Shown here piece by piece: positions 57,722 to 64,000 of a stretch of DNA of 64,000 nucleotides (its first letter is position 1; each line of letters opens with the position of its first letter). The translations under genes were made by a program, and so were the position numbers. The stretch is from Callorhinus ursinus (lineage: Eukaryota > Chordata > Mammalia > Carnivora > Otariidae). Where the stretch lies: assembly GCF_003265705.1 (NCBI RefSeq), contig NW_020313285.1, positions 17,162,817 through 17,226,816 of the forward strand, given 5' to 3'. The notes below the pieces were generated by a model. It did not search any database, was not told where the DNA came from, and saw nothing but the letters and a program-made list of their open reading frames with translations.

Positions 57722-57999
57722 AAGAATGTAATCATTTATTTAGCCTACCTTCTATTATTGAATTGGATTAGATCTAGTTTGCTTCTAATCTGCTCGAGAT
57801 TTGGGTAATGGATAATCAAAACTAATGGACTTCTACAAGTCGCCGTGAATTAAGCTTCTAGAATGTTTCCTGGTAGTAAACTGCATCGAGGTAGGGTTTT
57901 GGTATTATTCATAGTTTTGTGACAGCGCTAAGACCAGAACGGTGTAATGACATGTTAGTGCATTTGGCCTTGGATAGGTAATTTCAGTTTGCAGTCAGA

Positions 58000-58190
58000 T
58001 GAGTGTAGTAGAAAGGCCTTGGATTTTGGAATTGAGGGGATTGGGTTTTGAATTGCACTTCTGCCACATACTAGCTTTGTGACCTGCAGATTATCTGACC
58101 TGTCTGAGCCTGTAGCCATCATCTATAAATTGGGAATTATAGTGTCTCTTTTCACAGTGATAAAATGACAGGTACAGCATTGCCTTGTTT
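58000..58190 (+). repeat. MIR (sense)
   Basis: CACTTCTGCCACATACTAGC, TTTGTGACCTGCAGATTATC and TAGCCATCATCTATAAATTG follow MIR. Confidence 0.8.
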
Positions 58191-58250
58191 CAACCTTAAT
58201 GTGCCCACTTGTAATTTACCAGTTAAATATATATCATGATAAAATATTAA

Positions 58251-58541
<291 letters not shown>

Positions 58542-58544
58542 TAA

Positions 58545-59485
58545 CCAGACCAGTATTTTGATGTTAAACTGAACTGTGATTTTTCTCCATTTATTTAGTT
58601 AAATGTTGAAATTATCATGGTTGCTATAAAGATACCTTCTGTAGGTAAAAATTAGAGACCATTCAGGATCCTGCTTTTTATGTGAAGTTTGGTTTGATTA
58701 TTCTAATATTGTAGACTAATCTTTTTGTTCTGATTATTCCAGTAAGTTGACAGGTGCATGTATTACATGTGAGTTAGTAGTTTTAAAAAAATCAGGGCAA
58801 GGTGCTTTAGTGCTGAATAGTATTGAATTTGATTGAGTTGTTGATTCAGAAATTGGTGTTCTTGGGTAGTTCAGGGTCACTTGTGGGCAATAGCTCTCTT
58901 TGTACAGTGCTGTAGGAATTCTGGGTAATTGAAATTTCATGGCTATCCTCAGAAACACCCAGAATGTTACTGTTGTCTGTTGGGTTGCTTGGATGATGAG
59001 AGTGATAAGTTCTTTAGGATGTGAACTCTACTGGTAAAAATTTAGGCCCAATTGATGACTTGTTTGGGGAAGTATGGCCTCAGTTACCTTCAAAAAATTG
59101 AGATGGAATTGGAATTATATTAATGTGCCTAGTAACCACATTTGTAGTCCTCTTTCCTCTCCACTTGAAAGTGAGCATTTTCATTCTTATTAAGCAGGAG
59201 TTGTGTGTGTATTTGTTAGGGAGACTGGGGGTAGGCGAGTACCAGTGTGTCCCTCAGAAATTGTTAGTGGAATGTTTTGTGATAATCAGAACCAAGTAGA
59301 CACTTGTAAGTAGCTTGTACTTTTTAAAAACTGAAAACGTGTGTGCTCTTTTTTTTTAAAACAGTTGTGCAAAGCTGTCATATCCTGTGCTCTAGTTTAC
59401 AGTCTTCATATAGTCTATAATGGTCACCAGCACTCTTTTTTTTTAACTAATGAAACTGGATTTTTCTGACATTGAAGCCTTTTTT
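58545..59485. other. HSPA4 intron 7, nothing recognised
   Basis: No exon, RNA or named repeat. Confidence 0.35.
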
Positions 59486-59523
59486 CTAATTAACTTTTGA
59501 GGTAAAATTCACATATCATTTTA

Positions 59524-59738
59524 TTTATATTTTTGTTATTATTTTTAGAAGATTTTTTTACTTATTTGAGAGAGAGAGAAAGAGAGAGAGATGGCCAGAG
59601 AGAGCATGAGCAGGGGAGAGGGAGAAGCAGGCTCCCTACTGGGCAGGGGACCCCCACGGGGGACTCGATCCCAGGACGCTGGGATCATGACCCGAGCTGA
59701 AGGCGGATGCTTTAACCAACTGAGCCACCCAGGTGCTC
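59524..59738 (-). mobile_element. CAN-SINE (minus) inside L1
   Basis: Perfect TCACATATCATTTTA at 59509-59523 and 59739-59753. Confidence 0.92.
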
Positions 59739-60306
59739 TCACATATCATTTTAAAGTGAAAGACAGGCATTTTTAGTACATTCACATTGTTGTGCAGTGA
59801 CCACCTCCATCTAGTGACAAAATGTTTTCATCACTCCAAAATAAAACTTCATAACCATTAAGCAGTTCTCTTGCATCTTGGACCTGGCAACCACTACTTT
59901 TTTTTTTTTTTTATCTCTATGAATTTACCTATTCTGGATGTTTCATATAAATGGCATTATAACTATGTGTTTTGCTTCATTTGTGTCTGACCTCTTTAAC
60001 ATAAGGTTTTCTAGGTTCATTCACATTGTAGCACGTATTAGTACTTTTTTGCTTTTTATGGCAAATAATCTGTATGGATAACATCACCTTTTTTTTTTTT
60101 TTATCCTTTCATCAACTGATGGACCTTTAGGTGGTTTCTACCTTTTAGCTATCATGAATAGTGCTTCTATGACTATTCATGAATAAGTCTTGTTTTGACC
60201 ATTTTCAGTTCTTCTTGGGTAAATGTAGGAGTGGAATTGCTGAGTCGTATGCTAATTCTGTGTTTAGTGTTTTGAGGAATTGCCAATTTATTTTCCTCAG
60301 CATTTG

Positions 60307-60504
60307 CTTTTTTTTTTTTTTTAAGATTTTATTTATTTGACAGAGACACAGTGAGAGAGGGAACACAAGCAGGGGGAGTGGGAGAGGGAGAAGCAGGCCT
60401 CCCGCAGAGCAGGGATTCCCGATGTGGGGCTCGATCCCAGGACCCTGGGATCATGACCCAAGCCGAAGGCAGACGCCTAACGACTGAGCTACCCAGGCGC
60501 CCCT
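60307..60504 (-). mobile_element. CAN-SINE (minus) inside L1
   Basis: Perfect ATTTTCCTCAGCATTTG at 60290-60306 and 60505-60521. Confidence 0.93.
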
Positions 60505-60776
60505 ATTTTCCTCAGCATTTGAACCATTTTACATTCTTACCAGCAATGTATAAGGGTTTCAATTTCACCACATCCTTGCTGAGGCTTGTTATTTACTAGT
60601 GCTTTATGTTAATGTGTCTTCATCATTTTGTTGGAAGGATATTCTTCTGATAGATTTTTAAAAAAATGGCACATGTGAACCCTGTACTGTTCTTGCATGT
60701 TGATGATCATTTTCCACATTTATACCTGGTTGGATAGAACATAACCTTAGCTCGTATTCTTTCCTTGATTATCTTA

Positions 60777-60924
60777 TTTATTTCTTTAAGGATTTTATTT
60801 TTAAGTAATCTCTATACCCAATGTGGGCCTCAGACTTTTACAACCTTGAGATCAAGGGTCGCATAACTTAAAACCCTGAGATCAAGAGTTGCATGCTCCC
60901 CTGACTGAGCCAGCTGGGTGCCCC
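60777..60924 (-). mobile_element. Short CAN-SINE (minus) with internal duplication
   Basis: Perfect TTTCCTTGATTATCTTA at 60760-60776 and 60925-60941. The segment CCTTGAGATCAAGGGTCGCA is repeated as CCCTGAGATCAAGAGTTGCA. Confidence 0.88.
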
Positions 60925-60944
60925 TTTCCTTGATTATCTTAAAT

Positions 60945-61440
60945 GGAGTAATAATTAATAATACTCTTTTGGCATATAGCATTGCTGTCTAATTATGACA
61001 GTGTACTTTTTCAGTTTTCTTTCTTTTTGCTAGATGCCCCTATATATATATATATATTTTTTTTTTTTTCCTTGAAAGTCTAATTTACCAGAGTAATAGG
61101 GTTTTGTTGCTGGTTGCTTTTGTTCAGTTTTCCCCAGGTATGAATATGCAGTGTGTGTTTTCGGTATGTAGTTTCACAGCTATTTAAATACCAAGGAAGT
61201 TTTCTTGAATTACATTGTTCAGTACTTGTTCTGTTCTTGTACCTTGATTTTATTCTTTCAAAACTCTTATGTAAGTATGTTGGATCTTTTCTTGACTATG
61301 GTCTATATTTGTCATTTTCTTTCCATTCATCCCTTTATGCCACTATTTGGGGTGTTTGTCCTTGTGTCATTTCTAGGTTATTTTTCATTTCTGGTACTCT
61401 TTTATTCTTAGTTTTTGTAATTCTGTTGTTCTTTCATTTC
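60945..61440. other. HSPA4 intron 7, nothing recognised
   Basis: A (TA)n tract lies at 61040-61058. Open frames at 61153-61443 are hydrophobic by T-richness, not a real membrane protein as far as can be judged. Confidence 0.35.
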
Positions 61441-61444
61441 TGAA

Positions 61445-61695
61445 TCATTTTTTTAATTGAGATATAATTCATATACCATAAAATGTGTCAAACTTTAAAG
61501 TGTACAATTCAGTGGTGGTTTCAGTATATTTACAAGGTTGTGCAACAAGGACCATGATCTAATTTTGGAATGTGTTCATCAGGCCAAAAAGAAACCTCAT
61601 ATATCCATTAGCAGTCCTCCATTTCTCCCACACTAACCCTAAGCAATTATCAGTCTACTTTTTGTCTCAGTGAATTTGTCCAGTCTCATTTTTTG
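61445..61695 (-). mobile_element. Old L1 3' region (antisense)
   Basis: GAGATATAATTCATATACCA, AAAGTGTACAATTCAGTGGT and ATTATCAGTCTACTTTTTGT follow antisense L1. Confidence 0.75.
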
Positions 61696-61893
61696 TTTGT
61701 TTTTTATTTAATTAATTTATTTAAGATTTTATTTATTTGAGAGAGAGGGGACAAGCGGGGGCAGGGGCAGAGGGAGAGGTAGAAGCAGACTCATGCTGAG
61801 CAAGGAGCCCAATGTGGGGCTCCATCCCAGTACCCTAGGATCATGACTGGAGTCTGAAGGCAGCGGCTTAACCAACTGAGCCACCCCACTGCC
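61694..61893 (-). mobile_element. CAN-SINE (minus) in the tail of a short SINE
   Basis: Full minus body ending CCACCCCACTGCCC. It sits between the left duplication AGTCTCATTTTT (61682-61693) and the short SINE body. Confidence 0.83.
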
Positions 61894-61999
61894 CTTTTTT
61901 TTTTTTTTAAAAGTAAACTGTACTGTGGGGCTCAACCTTAGGACCTCAGGATCAAGAGTCACATGCTGTACTGACTGAGCCAGCTAGGGGCCCCTGCTT
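61894..61999 (-). mobile_element. Short old CAN-SINE (minus)
   Basis: GGACCTCAGGATCAAGAGTC and GAGCCAGCTAGGGGCCCC; AGTCTCATTTTT follows at 62000-62011. It was the first insertion at this site. Confidence 0.8.
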
Positions 62000-62038
62000 A
62001 GTCTCATTTTTATGTGAAATCTATAATCCTGAACTTTT

Positions 62039-62262
62039 AAAAAAATTTTTAATTATTTTAATTTTTTTTATTAAAAGATTTTATTTATTTGACAGAGAGA
62101 GAGAGGTAGAGAAGGAACACAAGCAGGGGGAGCGGGAGAGGGAGAAGCAGGCTCCCCGCCGAGCAGGGAGCCCGATGCCTATGTGGGATTCAATCCCAGG
62201 ACCCAGAGAACATGACCTGAGCCAAAGGCAGACGCTTAACGACTGAGCCACCCACGCGCCCC
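62039..62262 (-). mobile_element. CAN-SINE (minus)
   Basis: Perfect TCCTGAACTTTT at 62027-62038 and 62263-62274. Confidence 0.92.
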
Positions 62263-62274
62263 TCCTGAACTTTT

Positions 62275-62478
62275 TTTTGAAAAAGATTTACTTACGAGAG
62301 AGTGTGCCAGAGAGTGTCATTGCGGAGAGAGGCAGAGGGAGAAGGAGAGAATCTTTAAGCAGACTCCCTGCAGAGCTTAGAGCTGCTGCGGGTCTGCTTC
62401 TCACGACCCTGAGATCATGACCTGAACTAAAACCAAGAGTCAGACCATCAACTGACTGAGGCACCTAGGCATCCCCCT
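62275..62478 (-). mobile_element. Old CAN-SINE (minus)
   Basis: AAAGATTTACTTACGAGAGA, GAGATCATGACCTGAACTAA and CACCTAGGCATCCCC. It abuts the right duplication of its neighbour. Confidence 0.82.
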
Positions 62479-62479
62479 C

Positions 62480-62775
62480 CCCCCCATTTTTTTTTAGTAT
62501 TTTGAACTTTTAGACTGGAGTGTGCTAAGAGTTTTTCTGAATTCACTGCTCAATAGTGCCCCCTTTTGTTTTTATGAAGTATTTTAAAAATGTGGCTTCT
62601 TAACTTTCTGTTTTCCCTTATTCTATCTTCCTTTGTCTCCAGTGTTGTTCTCTTTGGTTTGGATTTTATCAGCAGTTTTTCCTCATCGTGGCCCTTTTTT
62701 CTTGAAGGAAACTTAACTTGGTTACTATAGAGAGTTTATTGGTTCCTATTCAGCATGGTTCTTAATGTACCGTAT
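62480..62775. other. HSPA4 intron 7, nothing recognised
   Basis: No exon or named repeat. Confidence 0.35.
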
Positions 62776-62788
62776 CGAGAACCTTTTT

Positions 62789-62976
62789 TTTTTTTTTTTT
62801 TAAAGATTTATTTATTTTGAGAGAGAGAGAGAGTACATGAGAGGGGGGAGGGTTAGAGGGAGAGGCAGGCTCCCCGCCGAGCAGGGAGTCCGATGTGGGA
62901 CTCGATCCCGGGACTCCAGGATCATGACCTGAGCCAAAGGCAGTCGCTTAACCAACTGAGCCACCCAGGCGCCCTT
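62789..62976 (-). mobile_element. CAN-SINE (minus), GGAGTCCC subtype
   Basis: GAGAACCTTTTT at 62777-62788 and 62977-62988. Confidence 0.92.
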
Positions 62977-63289
62977 GAGAACCTTTTTTATGTTCTCTTG
63001 TTCTGGAGTGTGGCAACCTCTCCTGACTTCATCTGCTGTTTTCAAATTGGCCTGCTGACTTTTGGTTATTTTTTCAGGTCCATTATATGCCCTGTTGTTT
63101 TCCTCTGTTTCCTTTTGCACAGATACTCATGCTTTGTAGGAATTATATAATTATTGGTGGTTTTTCTTTACCCACTTGTATTTTGGCATTTGTGGGGGAT
63201 ACTGTATTACCTCTTTTTGTTAATGGGGTTTTGGTTTTGCTATCCTAGTTGCTCTCTGTATTTATTTGATAGGATATGAAGAGATTAAA

Positions 63290-64000
63290 AAACTATACTG
63301 TTTGTAACCAGAATATATAGAGAAGATTACAATCGAATAATAAAATGACAGTGCAGTTAAAAAATGGGCAAAGGATCTGAATAGATACTTCTTCAAAGTA
63401 GATACAGAAATGGTCAGTTAGGGGTATGAGAAGATGCTCAACATCATTAGCTGTTGGGGAAATGCAAATCAAAACCACAGTGACACACAGTTCACACCCA
63501 CCAGGATTACTGTTGTCAGAAGCCTTGAAGACGATGTGGAGAAATACTTATACAGTGCTGGTGGCAGTCTCAAATGGTGTAGGCATTTTGTAAACAGTTC
63601 AGCAGTTGCTTAAAATAGGTTACACCTAGAGTTACCATATGATTCAGCAGTTCCATTCCTTGGTATACATTCAAGAGTAATAAAACATGTGCACATAAAA
63701 ATTCATACATGAATGGTCATAGCAGTACTATTCCTAATAGCCAAAAAATGGGAACAACACCAATGTCCATTAACTACCAAAATGGATGAGCAAAATGTGG
63801 TATGTCCATACAATGGAATATTATTTGGCAATTAAAAAAATGTGGTAAAAATACATGCTTATAACTTGGAAGAACCTTGACAACTTTATGCTGGGTCAAA
63901 GAAGCCAGTTGCAAAGGACTACATTTTGTATAATTCTACTTATATGGAATGTCCAGCATGAGTGGGTGCCTAGGCCTGAGGGGTAGGTGAGGGGGTCAGG
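63290..64000 (+). mobile_element. L1 fragment (sense), ORF2 end and 3' region
   Basis: AAGATGCTCAACATCATTAG, AAATGCAAATCAAAACCACA, AATGTCCATTAACTACCAAA and ATACAATGGAATATTATTTG follow L1 over 700 bases. Indels are many, so it is inactive. It runs off the right edge. Confidence 0.85.

Larger units (their letters stand above)
59490..60625 (-). mobile_element. Old L1 3' region (antisense), interrupted by two SINEs
   Basis: GAGGTAAAATTCACATATCA, TTCATCACTCCAAAATAAAA, CTCTATGAATTTACCTATTC, AGGAGTGGAATTGCTGAGTC and ACATTCTTACCAGCAATGTA occur in antisense L1 order. Confidence 0.8.

Overview
This window looks like nuclear DNA from a carnivoran of the arctoid group (bear, seal or weasel relatives). 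It is packed with tRNA-Lys-derived CAN-SINEs (over 70 copies or pieces, both strands) whose bodies are of the type ending in GTGTTCCCTCTC..CTGTGTCTC or GGAGTCCCGGGATCGAGTC. I saw no copy of the dog-type SINE (GGATCCCTGGGTGGCGCAGC), so a canid is unlikely. The exact species cannot be read from the sequence.

Genes. Two protein-coding genes lie head to head about 23.6 kb apart, as in human 5q31.1. On the minus strand, only the first coding exon of ZCCHC10 (10325-10365) and its CpG-island promoter (about 9930-10520) are present; the rest lies off the left edge or is not recognisable here. On the plus strand, HSPA4 (Hsp110/Apg-2, a nucleotide-exchange chaperone) starts at 34015 inside a second CpG island. 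Seven coding exons (34015-34121, 46223-46280, 48256-48396, 50175-50297, 55161-55260, 55923-56056, 58296-58540) encode the first 302 residues, all within the ATPase domain. Every junction has GT/AG and keeps frame. The remaining exons lie beyond 64000.

Layout. 1-9900: ZCCHC10 intronic DNA with L1 pieces, many SINEs, an ancient CR1/L3-type LINE and, inside it in antisense, the broken counterpart of a human alternative ZCCHC10 exon. 9930-10520: ZCCHC10 promoter. 10.5-33 kb: intergenic, SINE-rich except for 27.3-30.8 kb, with L1, L2, MIR, a Tigger-like DNA transposon and a possible LTR. 33.0-34.2 kb: HSPA4 promoter, with ETS sites, a TCTCGCGAGA element and inverted GAA/TTC heat-shock-like units. 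34.1-64 kb: HSPA4 introns, with a processed RNPS1 pseudogene (40975-42702, minus) that splits a MIR, two related Tigger elements and many SINEs.

No undescribed gene system was found. The most interesting observations are structural: the L3-derived ZCCHC10 pseudo-exon, a templated-looking insertion copied between two points 2.7 kb apart in HSPA4 intron 1, an ultra-short L1 insertion with perfect target-site duplication, repeated reuse of the same SINE landing sites, and a 100-N gap whose two flanks are the same 33 bases. Repeat boundaries were set by eye from target-site duplications and remembered consensus sequences; family names for old repeats are approximate.
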